Assembly: GCF_014874095.1 (NCBI RefSeq)
Contig: NZ_JADBEB010000001.1
Span: 806,001 to 870,000 of the forward strand
Source of the DNA: Plantactinospora soyae
Lineage (GTDB): Bacteria; Actinomycetota; Actinomycetes; Mycobacteriales; Micromonosporaceae
DNA: 64,000 nt
Direction: 5' to 3'
A program made the translations under genes and the position numbers. Positions within the stretch are counted from its first letter, which is position 1. Every line of letters begins with the position of its first letter. Of this stretch, positions 16,017 through 25,152 are shown one piece after another. Below the pieces are notes generated by a model. It did not search any database and was not told the DNA's origin. It saw nothing but the letters and a program-made list of their open reading frames with translations.

Positions 16017-17486
16017 TCACCGGGGCAGCGCGGCGACCACCGGGCGCAGCGCGGCGGCCACGTCGGCGGCGGTCACCGGGCCGTGCCGGGCCGCCTCCCG
16101 CCCGGCCAGCCCGTGCAGGTACGCGGCGGTGATCGCCGCCCGGTCGGCGCGCAGGCCACCGGCGAGCAGGGAGCCGAGCAACCCGGCCAGCACGTCTCCG
16201 GTGCCGCCGGTGGCCAGTGCAGGGGTGCCGGTCGGGTTCGCCACCGCCCGCCCGTCCGGGGTGGCGATCACGGTCCGGTCCCCCTTGAGCAGGACCACCG
16301 CGTTCATCCAGGCGGCCAGCCGCAGCGCCGCCCCGACCCGGTCGGCACCGGGTGGCTCGCCACAGAGCCGGGCGTACTCCCGGTCGTGCGGGGTCACCAC
16401 GATCGGCGCGTCCCGGTCCCGCAGCCGGTCGGCCATCGACCCGTCCACCAGCAGGGTGAGCGCGTCCGCGTCCAGCACCACCGGGACCGGCGCGGCGAGT
16501 ACGCAGCGCAGTTCAGTGGCGGCGGAGTCGCCGGTGCCCAATCCCGAACCGCAGACCCAGGCCTGCACCCGGCCCGCCTCGGTGACCCGTTCGGTGGCGA
16601 TCACCGACGGGTACCTGCGCAGCACCTCGACCTTGGCGCCGCCCGCGTACCGGACCATGCCGGTCGGGCCGGCGACCGCGCCGCCGACCGACAACACCCC
16701 CGCACCCGGGTACGTCGCCGAACCGGTGGCCAGACCCACCACGCCCCGGCTGTACTTCTCCTCCTCGGGCCCGAGCCGGGGCCACCAGCGGCGTACGTCC
16801 GACGCCTCGCTGACCCGTACCGCCGGATCGGCGCGCAGCCACGGCTCCAGCCCGATGTCGACCAGTTCGACCCGGCCGGCGCGGGCGGCGGCCGGCCCGA
16901 CCACCAGCGCCGGCTTCAGGCAGCCGAAGGTGACGGTCAGGTCGGCCGTCACCGTGCTCGGCCCGCCGACCGACCGGGGTACGTCACCGGTGTCCACCTC
17001 GACCCCGCTCGGTACGTCGACCGCGACCACCGGCGGTCGCTCCCCGGACCGGGTACGCAGCTCGGACAGCGCCGCCACCAGCCGGGCCGCCGGTTCACGC
17101 AGCCCGCCGGAGCCACCGATCCCGACGATGCCGTCCAGCACCACGTCGGCCCGGTCCGGCAGTTCCGCCACGACCCGCCCGCCGGCCGAGCGCAGCGCGG
17201 CCAGCCCCTCGGGGTGCACCTGGTCCGGTGTCAGCAGCAGGGCGGTGACGGCGGCACCCCGACCGGCCAGCCGGACACCGGCGTAGAGCGTGTCGCCGCC
17301 GTTGTTGCCGGCGCCGACGAGCAGCAGCACCCGGGCGCCGTAGACGCCGCCCCGGTCGGCGAGCAGCCGCGCGCAGTGCCCGGCCAGTCCACCGGCCGCC
17401 CGCTGCATCAGGGTGCCCGACGGGAGCGTCGCCAGCAGTCCGTCCTCGGCCGCCCGTACGTCGGCGACCCGCCACGCGGACCTCAT
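16017..17486 (-). CDS. nnrD: bifunctional NAD(P)HX epimerase/dehydratase
   Basis: A 489-residue fusion that repairs hydrated NAD(P)H. The N-terminal YjeF_N epimerase domain (about 1-215) has LLLVGAGNNGGDTLYAGVRL near residue 53 and DGIVGIGGSGGL near 112. The C-terminal ribokinase-like dehydratase domain (about 225-489) carries VVTPHDREYARL and the ATP/ADP-site motif LATGGTGDVLAGLLGSLLAG near 425-444, with GTGD intact. Both halves look complete, as in most bacterial fusions. It sits between acpS and alr, 38 and 58 bases away respectively, in one long minus-strand operon. Confidence 0.95.
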   Translation of the reverse strand: MRSAWRVADVRAAEDGLLATLPSGTLMQRAAGGLAGHCARLLADRGGVYGARVLLLVGAGNNGGDTLYAGVRLAGRGAAVTALLLTPDQVHPEGLAALRSAGGRVVAELPDRADVVLDGIVGIGGSGGLREPAARLVAALSELRTRSGERPPVVAVDVPSGVEVDTGDVPRSVGGPSTVTADLTVTFGCLKPALVVGPAAARAGRVELVDIGLEPWLRADPAVRVSEASDVRRWWPRLGPEEEKYSRGVVGLATGSATYPGAGVLSVGGAVAGPTGMVRYAGGAKVEVLRRYPSVIATERVTEAGRVQAWVCGSGLGTGDSAATELRCVLAAPVPVVLDADALTLLVDGSMADRLRDRDAPIVVTPHDREYARLCGEPPGADRVGAALRLAAWMNAVVLLKGDRTVIATPDGRAVANPTGTPALATGGTGDVLAGLLGSLLAGGLRADRAAITAAYLHGLAGREAARHGPVTAADVAAALRPVVAALPR

Positions 17487-17525
17487 CGCCGCGCCACCCC
17501 TTCGCTCATCGCCACGCCACCACTG

Positions 17526-17894
17526 TCATTGCTCGGCCACCACCATCGCCGACGCGATGCCGCCGTCGTGGGACAGCGACAGGTGCCAGCGTTGCACGCC
17601 GCGCTCGGTGGCGGCGGCGGCGACCGTACCGGAGACCGTCAACCACGGCCGGCCGTCGGGATCGGAGACGACCTCGCAGTCGTGCCAGCGCAGGCCGGCC
17701 GGCGCACCGAGGGCCTTGGCCACCGCCTCCTTCGCGGCGAACCGGGCGGCGAGCGACTCGGGCGAGCGGGGATTGCCGGATACCGTACAGCGCTCTGCCT
17801 CGGTGAACAGCCGATCGGCCAGCAACGGTGTGCGCGCGAGCGCCCGGGCGAACCGATCGACCAGTACCACGTCGATCCCGACTGCGACGATCAC
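17526..17894 (-). CDS. acpS: holo-[acyl-carrier-protein] synthase
   Basis: A 122-residue phosphopantetheinyl transferase that attaches the CoA arm to acyl carrier protein. It starts at a GTG at 17894. Motif 1 is [15 protein letters not shown] with the magnesium-binding Asp, then [10 protein letters not shown], and the second motif [18 protein letters not shown] with the catalytic W/F-x-x-KE-A. Normal length. It follows glmS by 28 bases. Confidence 0.95.
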   Translation of the reverse strand: MIVAVGIDVVLVDRFARALARTPLLADRLFTEAERCTVSGNPRSPESLAARFAAKEAVAKALGAPAGLRWHDCEVVSDPDGRPWLTVSGTVAAAATERGVQRWHLSLSHDGGIASAMVVAEQ

Positions 17895-17922
17895 CGCCTC
17901 ACCCTACCGGCGGCGCGGGAAC

Positions 17923-19839
17923 TCACTCCACCGTCACCGACTTGGCCAGGTTGCGCGGCTGGTCGACGTCGTGCCCCCGGGCGGCGGCGATCTCGCAGGC
18001 GAGCACCTGCAACGGAACCGTGGTCAGCAGCGGCGCCAACAGGGTCGGCGTACGCGGCACGTAGATCAGGTGGTCGGCGTACGGCGTCACCGCCGTGTCG
18101 CCCTCCTCGGCGATCACGATGGTCCGGGCGCCCCGGGCCCGGATCTCCTGGATGTTCGACACGATCTTGTCGTGCAGCATTCCCCGGCCGGCCGGGGAGG
18201 GCACCACGCAGACCACCGGGGTGCCCTGGTCGATCAGCGCGATCGGCCCGTGCTTCAACTCGCCCGCCGCGAACCCCTCGGCGTGCATGTAGGCCAGCTC
18301 CTTGAGCTTGAGCGCGCCCTCCAGGGCGACCGGGAAGCCCACGTGCCGGCCGATGAAGAGCACCGTCGGCGCCGTCTTGATATCCCGGGCCAGTTCCCGG
18401 ACCGGCTCGATGCCGGCGAGCAGTTCCCGCAGCTTGTCGGGCATCTCCTGGAGCTGGGCGACCACCGCGGCCACCTCGTCGGCGTACTTGATGCCGCGCA
18501 CCTGGGCCAGGTGCAGGCCGATCAGGTAGCAGGCCACCAACTGGGTGAGGAACGCCTTGGTCGAGGCGACCGCGACCTCCGGCCCGCCGTGGGTGTAGAG
18601 CACCGCGTCGGACTCGCGCGGGATGGTGGAGCCGTTGGTGTTGCAGATCGCCAGCACCCGGGCCTTCTGCTCCTTCGCGTGCCGCAGCGCCATCAGGGTG
18701 TCCATGGTCTCGCCCGACTGGGAGATCGCCACCACCAGCGTCGACCGGTCGAGGACCGGGTCGCGGTAGCGGAACTCACTGGCCAGCTCGACCTCGCAGG
18801 GGATCCGGGTCCAGTGCTCGATGGCGTACTTCGCCACCATCCCGGCGTGGTACGCGGTGCCGCAGGCGACGATGAAGATCTTGTCGACGTCGCGCAGGTC
18901 CTGGTCGGTCAGGCGGACCTCGTCGAGGGCGATCTCGCCGTTCTCGGTGAGCCGGCCGAGCAGGGTGTCGGCGATCGCCTGCGGCTGCTCGGCGATCTCC
19001 TTCAGCATGAAGTAGTCGTAGCCGCCCTTCTCTGCGGCGGAGGCGTCCCAGTCGATGTGGAAGTCCTTGCCGCTCGCCGGCGCCCCGGTGAAGTCGGTGA
19101 TCTCGATGTCGTCCGCGGTGATCAGTACGACCTGGTCCTGGCCCAGCTCGACCGCTTCCCGGGTGTGCTCGATGAACGCGGAGACGTCGCTGGCCAGGTA
19201 GTTCTCCCCGACCCCCCGGCCGACCACCAGTGGCGAGTTGCGCCGGGCACCGACCACCGCGCCGGGGATCCCGGCGTCCACGGCGAGCAGGGTGAACGCG
19301 CCCTCCAGCCGCTGGCAGACCTGCCGCATGGCGACCGCGAGCAGCCTCGGCCCGTCGGGCTCACCGGCGGTGCGGAGCCGGGCCAGCTCACCGGCGAGCA
19401 GGTGCGCGGCGCACTCGGTGTCGGTGTCGCTGGTGAACTCGACGCCCTCGGCCTCCAGCTCGGCCCGGAGCCTCGCGAAGTTCTCGATGATCCCGTTGTG
19501 GATCACCGCCACCCGCCCGTCCCGCGCCTTGTGCGGATGGGCGTTGCGGTCGGTGGGCCCGCCGTGGGTCGCCCATCGGGTGTGGCCGATCCCGGTGGTG
19601 CCGACCCCGATGCCGGGCGCGGTCGTGCCGTCGCCGCAGGCCGGGTCCGCCGCCGACCGCTCGGCCAACACCTTTTCCAGGTTGGCCAGCTTGCCGGCCT
19701 TCTTCTCGGTCAGCAGCTCGCCCTCGCAGACGACCGCCACGCCGGCCGAGTCGTAGCCGCGGTACTCCAGCCGCCGCAACCCGTCCAGCACGATGCCCAG
19801 CGCCGGCCTGGCGCCGGCGTAACCCACGATTCCGCACAT
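17923..19839 (-). CDS. glmS: glutamine-fructose-6-phosphate aminotransferase
   Basis: A 638-residue enzyme that commits fructose-6-phosphate to UDP-GlcNAc synthesis. After removal of Met the nucleophile is Cys in MCGIVGYAG. The glutaminase domain spans about 1-245, with TRWATHGGPTDRNAHP. Two SIS domains follow (about 310-450 and 480-620), with VACGTAYHAGMVAKY, ISQSGETMDTLMALR and FIGRHVGFPVALEGALKLK; the end is PRNLAKSVTVE, the usual catalytic C-tail. No glmS ribozyme is expected in actinobacteria and none is seen upstream. It heads the glmS-acpS-nnrD/E-alr-hydrolase-tsaE run. Confidence 0.98.
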   Translation of the reverse strand: MCGIVGYAGARPALGIVLDGLRRLEYRGYDSAGVAVVCEGELLTEKKAGKLANLEKVLAERSAADPACGDGTTAPGIGVGTTGIGHTRWATHGGPTDRNAHPHKARDGRVAVIHNGIIENFARLRAELEAEGVEFTSDTDTECAAHLLAGELARLRTAGEPDGPRLLAVAMRQVCQRLEGAFTLLAVDAGIPGAVVGARRNSPLVVGRGVGENYLASDVSAFIEHTREAVELGQDQVVLITADDIEITDFTGAPASGKDFHIDWDASAAEKGGYDYFMLKEIAEQPQAIADTLLGRLTENGEIALDEVRLTDQDLRDVDKIFIVACGTAYHAGMVAKYAIEHWTRIPCEVELASEFRYRDPVLDRSTLVVAISQSGETMDTLMALRHAKEQKARVLAICNTNGSTIPRESDAVLYTHGGPEVAVASTKAFLTQLVACYLIGLHLAQVRGIKYADEVAAVVAQLQEMPDKLRELLAGIEPVRELARDIKTAPTVLFIGRHVGFPVALEGALKLKELAYMHAEGFAAGELKHGPIALIDQGTPVVCVVPSPAGRGMLHDKIVSNIQEIRARGARTIVIAEEGDTAVTPYADHLIYVPRTPTLLAPLLTTVPLQVLACEIAAARGHDVDQPRNLAKSVTVE

Positions 19840-20092
19840 GGCCCGCAGCCTAACCTAAGTTCGCTCATATCGCGTGCTCGAAACATGGTCGTTCGATCAC
19901 TCTGTCTGCTCGGTACGGTGATCCGCCGGATCAACCGGACAAGCCGTCGGTTGAACGCCCTGCCTACTCTTCACCGGTACATCGCGACCAGCGGGGACGC
20001 GGTACCGTGACTGGCGCATTCGCCGCCATCGCCCCCGGCACCACCTCCGCCGCCGCGCCCCCCGCTGTCCGCCATAACTGGAGCCAGACCCG

Positions 20093-21244
20093 ATGACCGA
20101 CTCGCCGCCCCCCTCGTCGTACGACCCGAACGATCCCACTTCGGAGTACGAGCCGCCGACGACGAAGTACGGCCCGCCGCAGCCTCCGCCGGCCGCGCCG
20201 TCGGAGCCCGAGGAGGATCCGCCGACGGCGAAGTTCGCCCCGCAGCCGTCCACCTACGGACAACCAGCACAACCGGCACAACCGGCGACGTACGGCCAAC
20301 CGGCGCAGCCGGCCCAGCCGGGCAGCTACGGCCAACCGCCCCAGCCCACCCCGTACGGGCAGCAGCCGACGTCAGGCCCCGGTTGGGGGCAGCCGCAGCA
20401 ACCCGCCTACGGCCAGCCGCCACAGCAGCCCGGCTACGGCCAGCCCCCGCAGCAGCCCGGCTACGGCCAGCAGCCGCCGTACGGCCAGCCGCCACAGCAG
20501 CCCGGGTACGGCCAGCCGCCGCAGCAGCCCTACGGTGCCGGTCAGGCGTACCCGCCGCAGTCCGCTCCTCCGGCCACGCCTTACCCGACCAGCGGGGCGC
20601 CGAACCAGCAGGACGGCGGTTACGGGGTCTATCCGCCGCAGTCCGGCCCGCCCGGCCCCGACCCGTACGGCGCCACCCCCGGCTATCCGGGCTACCAGCC
20701 GGGGCAGCCGGGCGCTCCCGGTGGGCCGTTCCCGCCGGCACCGCCCAAGAAGAGCAACAAGACGATGATCATCGTAATCGTCGCGGTCGGGGTGGTCCTG
20801 GTCCTCGGCGCCTGCGTCGGGCTCTGCCTCGGCCCGTTCGCGGCGATGGACCGGCTCCAGAACAGCGTGGAGGACAGCCAGGGCTTCGACCCGCCGGAGA
20901 TCACCTCGGTGCCGGAGCCGACCCGGGCGGGCAGCGGCAGCGGCACCTCCGGTAACTCCGGCAGCGGCCAGTCGGTGGTCTACGAGGTGACCGGCAGCGG
21001 ACGCGCCGCACTGTCGTACACCGACCAGTCCGGCAAGCCCACCCACGCCACCTCGGTCGACCTGCCCTGGCGGAAGGAGGTCAGGATTCCGGCGGACCTG
21101 CCCAAGATCGTGACCGCGATCCGGACCGGCGGGGGCTCCGGCGACATCGCCTGCAAGGTCACGGTCGACGGCCAACAGGCCGCCACCAAGACCGGCAGCG
21201 GCGATTTCGCGGCCGTCACCTGCTCCGAGTTCAGCACGGGCTGA
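20093..21244 (+). CDS. Pro/Gly/Gln-rich single-pass membrane protein with MmpS-like domain
   Basis: A 383-residue protein. The first 215 residues are low complexity: Pro, Gln, Tyr and Gly, with repeats of the GYGQPPQQP type. One membrane helix follows ([20 protein letters not shown], about 224-243) and then an extracellular part. The C-terminal 90 residues resemble the MmpS-type domain: [20 protein letters not shown], then VDLPWRKEV, and ITxxVTVDGQ-like [16 protein letters not shown]. In mycobacteria that domain accompanies MmpL transporters; in other actinomycetes it occurs on stand-alone membrane proteins of unknown role. The start is the ATG at 20093 with GGAG about 10 bases before it. It diverges from glmS. 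Confidence 0.82.
   Translation: MTDSPPPSSYDPNDPTSEYEPPTTKYGPPQPPPAAPSEPEEDPPTAKFAPQPSTYGQPAQPAQPATYGQPAQPAQPGSYGQPPQPTPYGQQPTSGPGWGQPQQPAYGQPPQQPGYGQPPQQPGYGQQPPYGQPPQQPGYGQPPQQPYGAGQAYPPQSAPPATPYPTSGAPNQQDGGYGVYPPQSGPPGPDPYGATPGYPGYQPGQPGAPGGPFPPAPPKKSNKTMIIVIVAVGVVLVLGACVGLCLGPFAAMDRLQNSVEDSQGFDPPEITSVPEPTRAGSGSGTSGNSGSGQSVVYEVTGSGRAALSYTDQSGKPTHATSVDLPWRKEVRIPADLPKIVTAIRTGGGSGDIACKVTVDGQQAATKTGSGDFAAVTCSEFSTG
20401..20535. repeat. degenerate tandem repeats coding GYGQPPQQP
   Basis: Imperfect units of about 27 bp, each reading roughly TACGGCCAGCCGCC followed by CAGCAGCCC, lie in the Pro-rich tail of the membrane protein. Two adjacent units near 20430-20470 are nearly identical. Confidence 0.75.
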
Positions 21245-21264
21245 GCCGGGGCGGAACGCCTAGG

Positions 21265-22461
21265 GTGACGGGGGTGACGACGACGATGGACCCCGATCCC
21301 CTGGTACGCCGGATGCGCCCGTTCGGTACCACCATCTTCGCGGAGATGTCGGCGCTGGCGGTGCGCACCGGTGCGGTCAACCTCGGCCAGGGCTTCCCGG
21401 ACACCGACGGTCCGGCCGAGATGCTGGCCGCGGCGGTCGACGCGCTGCGCGGCGGTCAGAACCAGTACCCGCCCGGCCCCGGTATCCCCGCCCTGCGCGC
21501 GGCGGTCGCCGCCCACCAGCGCCGGTTCTGGGACCTGGAGTACGACCCGGACGGCGAGGTGCTGGTCACGGCCGGGGCGACCGAGGCGATCGCCGCCGCG
21601 ATCCTCGGACTCTGCGAGCCGGGCGACGAGGTGGTCTGCTTCGAGCCCTACTACGACTCGTACGCGGCGTCGATCGCGCTGGCCGGCGCGGTCCGCCGGC
21701 CGGTGACGCTCCGCCCGACCGACAACGGCCGGTACGCGTTCGACCCGGCGGAGCTGCGGGCCGCGTTCGGCCCCCGTACCCGGCTGGTCCTGCTCAACTC
21801 GCCGCACAATCCGACCGGCAAGGTCTTCGACGCCGCCGAACTCGCGCTGATCGCCGAACTCTGCCAGGAGTACGACACCTACGCGGTCACCGACGAGGTG
21901 TACGAGCACCTGGTCTTCACCGACGCCGACTCCGGGCACGTCCCGCTGGCCGGCCTGCCCGGCATGTGGGAACGCACCCTGCGGGTGTCCTCGGCCGGCA
22001 AGACGTTCTCCTGCACCGGCTGGAAGATCGGCTGGGCCAGTGGGCCGGCCCGACTGGTCGCCGCGACGATGCGGGTCAAGCAGTTCCTGACCTTCGTGAA
22101 CGGGGCGCCGCTGCAACCGGCGGTCGCGGTGGCGCTGGCCCTGCCGGACAGCTACTACGACGGGTACCGGGCCGATCTCCAGACCCGGCGGGACCAGCTC
22201 GTCGGCGGGCTGACCGAGGCCGGTTTCGGGGTGCTGTCCCCCGAGGGCACCTACTTCGTCACGGCCGACATCACCGCACTGGGCGGTCGGGACGGCATGG
22301 AGTTCTGCCGCGCCCTACCGGAGCGCTGCGGCGTGGTGGCCGTACCCACGCAGGTGTTCTACGACGATGCCGAGGCGGGACGACGGCTGGTCCGGTTCGC
22401 GTTCTGCAAGCGCCCGGAGGTCCTGGCCGAGGCCGTCACCCGACTGCGGGCGCTGACCTAG
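21265..22461 (+). CDS. dapC: PLP aminotransferase, probable N-succinyldiaminopimelate aminotransferase (DapC)
   Basis: A 398-residue fold-type I class I/II aminotransferase. The start is a GTG at 21265; a GTG at 21274 or an ATG at 21286 is also possible. The N-terminus has VNLGQGFPDTDGP, then NQYPPGPGIPALR and VLVTAGATEAIAAAILGL, all typical of the branch with mycobacterial DapC and kynurenine/cysteine-S-conjugate enzymes. The PLP lysine is in SSAGKTFSCTGWKIGWA (about 246-262), and LLNSPHNPTGK and the C-terminal VRFAFCKRPE arginine are present. If DapC, it makes N-succinyl-LL-diaminopimelate for lysine and cell wall. The name rests on recalled similarity to the mycobacterial enzyme and is not certain. 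Convergent with glmM, 57 bases apart. Confidence 0.78.
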   Translation: MTGVTTTMDPDPLVRRMRPFGTTIFAEMSALAVRTGAVNLGQGFPDTDGPAEMLAAAVDALRGGQNQYPPGPGIPALRAAVAAHQRRFWDLEYDPDGEVLVTAGATEAIAAAILGLCEPGDEVVCFEPYYDSYAASIALAGAVRRPVTLRPTDNGRYAFDPAELRAAFGPRTRLVLLNSPHNPTGKVFDAAELALIAELCQEYDTYAVTDEVYEHLVFTDADSGHVPLAGLPGMWERTLRVSSAGKTFSCTGWKIGWASGPARLVAATMRVKQFLTFVNGAPLQPAVAVALALPDSYYDGYRADLQTRRDQLVGGLTEAGFGVLSPEGTYFVTADITALGGRDGMEFCRALPERCGVVAVPTQVFYDDAEAGRRLVRFAFCKRPEVLAEAVTRLRALT

Positions 22462-22518
22462 GCCCCGCCACCGGAACCGGCAGCGCCGGCTCAGGCCGGA
22501 ACGGGACTGGGCGCCGGC

Positions 22519-23877
22519 TCAGGCCGGAACGGGACTGGCGTTGCGTACCTCGACCGCGATCCGCTCCGCCACGTCCTGGGCCACCCGCACCGTCGGCGCC
22601 TCGACCATCACCCGGACCAGCGGTTCGGTGCCGGACGGCCGGAGCAGTACCCGCCCCGTCTCGCCCAGTTCCGCCTCGGCGCGCTCGACCGCACCGAGCA
22701 CCGCCGGCGCTCCGGCCCCGACGGTACGGTCGGCGACGGGGACGTTGATCAGCACCTGCGGCAGCTTGGTCACCACTGCGGCCAGCTCGGCCAGGCTGCG
22801 ACCGGTGGCGGCCACCCGGGACATCAGGTGCAGGCCGGTGAGGATCCCGTCGCCGGTCGTGGCGTACGCGGGCAGCACCACGTGCCCGCTCTGCTCGCCG
22901 CCGAGCGCGTACCCGGAGGCCCGCAGCTCCTCCAGGACGTACCGGTCGCCGACCTTGGTCTCGATGAGCCGGATGCCCTCGGCCGACATGGCGAGCCGAA
23001 GACCCAGGTTGCTCATCACGGTCGCGACCAGGGTGTCCTGGGTCAGGGTCCCGGCGTCCCGCATGGCCAGGGCCAGGATCGCCATGATCTGGTCCCCGTC
23101 CACCTCGGTGCCGTCGGCGGCGACCGCGACGCACCGGTCGGCGTCGCCGTCGTGCGCGATGCCCAGGTCCGCACCGTGCTCCAGCACCGCGGCCTGGAGC
23201 GCGTCGAGGTGGTTCGACCCGCACTCGTCGTTGATGTTGAGGCCGTCCGGCTCGGCGTGGATCGAGATGACCTCGGCGCCCGCCTCCTGGTACGCGACCG
23301 GGGCGACCTCCGCGGCCGCGCCGTTCGCGCAGTCGACGACGATCTTCAACCCGTCGAGCCGGTGCGGAACCGTGCCGACCAGGTGCTGCACGTAGTGTTC
23401 GGCGCCGTCGAGCAGGTCGTGGACCCGACCGACCCCGGCACCGGTCGGGCGCTGCCAACCGGCCGCGCCGTTCGCCTCGACGGCGGCCTCGATCCGCATC
23501 TCGACCTCGTCGGGCAGCTTGTGACCGCCGGCCGCGAAGAGTTTGATCCCGTTGTCCGGCATCGGGTTGTGCGAGGCGGAGAGCATCACCCCGAAGTCGG
23601 CCTTGGCCTCGCCGACCAGGTACGCCACTCCCGGCGTCGGAAGCACCCCGACCCGGATCACGTTGGCGCCCGCGCTGGTCAACCCGGCCACCACCGCAGC
23701 CTCCAGCATCTCGCCGCTGGCCCGGGTGTCCCGGCCCACCACGGCGAGCGGCGGATGACTCCGGTCCTGCTCGGCGAGGGTCTGCGCGGCCGCCACCGCG
23801 ACCGCGAGTGTCAACTCGGGGGTGAGGTCAGCGTTCGCGCGTCCGCGTACACCGTCAGTGCCGAACAGCCGCCCCAT
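22519..23877 (-). CDS. glmM: phosphoglucosamine mutase
   Basis: A 452-residue enzyme converting glucosamine-6-phosphate to glucosamine-1-phosphate, the step after GlmS. It starts at the ATG at 23877 ([15 protein letters not shown]); the frame is open farther upstream but loses similarity. The catalytic phosphoserine is S102 in [18 protein letters not shown]. The metal loop is [12 protein letters not shown] (about 238-249), the sugar-specificity loop [19 protein letters not shown] is intact, and the phosphate-binding loop is [12 protein letters not shown] near the end. It is the usual gene downstream of rplM-rpsI in actinobacteria, separated here by a terminator. Confidence 0.97.
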   Translation of the reverse strand: MGRLFGTDGVRGRANADLTPELTLAVAVAAAQTLAEQDRSHPPLAVVGRDTRASGEMLEAAVVAGLTSAGANVIRVGVLPTPGVAYLVGEAKADFGVMLSASHNPMPDNGIKLFAAGGHKLPDEVEMRIEAAVEANGAAGWQRPTGAGVGRVHDLLDGAEHYVQHLVGTVPHRLDGLKIVVDCANGAAAEVAPVAYQEAGAEVISIHAEPDGLNINDECGSNHLDALQAAVLEHGADLGIAHDGDADRCVAVAADGTEVDGDQIMAILALAMRDAGTLTQDTLVATVMSNLGLRLAMSAEGIRLIETKVGDRYVLEELRASGYALGGEQSGHVVLPAYATTGDGILTGLHLMSRVAATGRSLAELAAVVTKLPQVLINVPVADRTVGAGAPAVLGAVERAEAELGETGRVLLRPSGTEPLVRVMVEAPTVRVAQDVAERIAVEVRNASPVPA

Positions 23878-23913
23878 GCGCGAAACCTCCGGAGAGCGCA
23901 CCGATGGAAAACA

Positions 23914-23961
23914 GAATGGCCGGAGAGCGCCACCGCGTGAGGGGGCGGTTTCCGGCCATTC
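23914..23961 (-). terminator. intrinsic terminator after rpsI
   Basis: Arms GAATGGCCGGA (23914-23924) and TCCGGCCATTC (23951-23961) pair perfectly. On the minus strand the second arm is followed by TGTTTTCC, a short T-run. It lies 29 bases past the rpsI stop, and the glmM start follows at 23877. Confidence 0.75.
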
Positions 23962-23990
23962 CAATCAGACGTACAAGATGTGGTCGCTGG

Positions 23991-24443
23991 TCAGCGCTTG
24001 GAGTACTGCGGCGCCTTGCGAGCCTTCTTGAGACCGTACTTCTTGCTTTCAATCTCCCGCGCGTCCCGGGTGAGGAAGCCGGCCTTCTTCAGCGCCGGAC
24101 GGTCGTCCGGGTCGCTCACGATCAGCGCGCGGGCGATGCCCAGCCGCAGCCCGCCGGCCTGACCGGTGGTGCCGCCGCCGCGCAGGTTGGCGATGATGTC
24201 GAACGCCTCGGGCTTCTCGGCGGTCACCAGCGGTTCCTTGATCATCTGCTGGTGCACCTTGCTGGGGAAGTACGCCTCCAGCTCGCGACCGTTGCAGGTG
24301 ATCTTGCCAGTGCCGGGAACGATCCGGACCCGGACGATGGCCCGCTTGCGGCGGCCAACGGTCTGGATCGCGCGGTCGCCGCGGGGAGCCCGGACCACCG
24401 GGGCGGGCGCCGGAGCCTCGGCGGTCTCGATGGTGTCGGTCAT
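23991..24443 (-). CDS. rpsI: 30S ribosomal protein S9
   Basis: A 150-residue ribosomal protein. The start is the ATG at 24443 ([12 protein letters not shown]), giving an Ala/Pro-rich N-terminal extension of about 25 residues common in actinobacteria. The core begins [16 protein letters not shown]; it includes [22 protein letters not shown], of which GGG-x-x-GQA is diagnostic. The C-terminal [17 protein letters not shown] is the tail that reaches the P-site tRNA. It follows rplM by 20 bases. Confidence 0.98.
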   Translation of the reverse strand: MTDTIETAEAPAPAPVVRAPRGDRAIQTVGRRKRAIVRVRIVPGTGKITCNGRELEAYFPSKVHQQMIKEPLVTAEKPEAFDIIANLRGGGTTGQAGGLRLGIARALIVSDPDDRPALKKAGFLTRDAREIESKKYGLKKARKAPQYSKR

Positions 24444-24463
24444 GCTGCTTCCTTCGTCCGCGC

Positions 24464-24907
24464 TCACTGCGCGATCTGCTTGATCTCGAACGGCACCGGC
24501 TGCTGCGCGGCGTGCGGGTGCTCGGCACCGGCGTAGACCTTCAGCTTCTTGATCAGCTTACGGCCGAGCTTGTTGTGCGGGAGCATGCCCTTGACGGCCA
24601 ACTCGATGGCGCGGTCGGGGCGCGAGTTCAGCAGGTCGTCGTAACGAACCTGCTTCAGGCCACCCGGGTAGCCGGAGTGCCGGTAGGCGATCTTGGTCTG
24701 GCGCTTGTTGCCGGTCAACGCCACCTTGCCCGCGTTCACGATGACGACGAAGTCACCGGTGTCGACGTGCGGCGCGAAAGTCGGCTTGTGCTTGCCCCGC
24801 AGCAGCGTGGCGGCGTGGGTGGCCAGGCGGCCCAGCACGACGTCTGACGCGTCGATGACGTGCCACTGACGCTCGATTTCACCCGGCTTCGGGCTGTACG
24901 TACGCAC
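24464..24907 (-). CDS. rplM: 50S ribosomal protein L13
   Basis: A 147-residue protein. I start it at the GTG at 24907 ([15 protein letters not shown]), preceded by AAGGT, because this is the conserved family start; the frame is open to 24946. Core motifs are [34 protein letters not shown] and [12 protein letters not shown]. It is the first gene of the rplM-rpsI operon. Confidence 0.98.
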   Translation of the reverse strand: MRTYSPKPGEIERQWHVIDASDVVLGRLATHAATLLRGKHKPTFAPHVDTGDFVVIVNAGKVALTGNKRQTKIAYRHSGYPGGLKQVRYDDLLNSRPDRAIELAVKGMLPHNKLGRKLIKKLKVYAGAEHPHAAQQPVPFEIKQIAQ

Positions 24908-25106
24908 AGGTCTACCTTGTCTCGTCGTCGGTCTGGGGTCGCGCACCGGTCACCAGGCACGCACAAACGACCAAGCGTACCTGAGCGGCACGCCTTCGGC
25001 TGTCACGTGAAAAAACTTGGTTGTCACACAACAGCAGGCAACGATACCCGCTCCCCGGCTCCGGGGTCAAAACGGCACTCCCCCACGCTGCCACCAGGCG
25101 TTAGCA

Positions 25107-25152
25107 GGGGACCCTTCTTCTACAGAAAACGATAATAGGGGGCCCTTCCTTA
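25107..25152. repeat. short repeat element with paired GGGnCCCTTC blocks
   Basis: GGGGACCCTTCTT (25107-25119) is followed after 17 AT-rich bases by AGGGGGCCCTTCCTTA, whose last bases form the stop codon of the transporter gene. Each block contains its own GGGnCCC palindrome. I recall similar GGGACCCTTC/GGGCCCTTCC elements as dispersed repeats in Micromonospora; that is from memory and only one copy is in this window. Confidence 0.5.

Noticed and set aside
15321-18305. A long plus-strand frame across alr, nnrD/E and acpS
   Set aside because: It runs opposite three well-supported genes and is Arg/Gly/Ser-rich without similarity.
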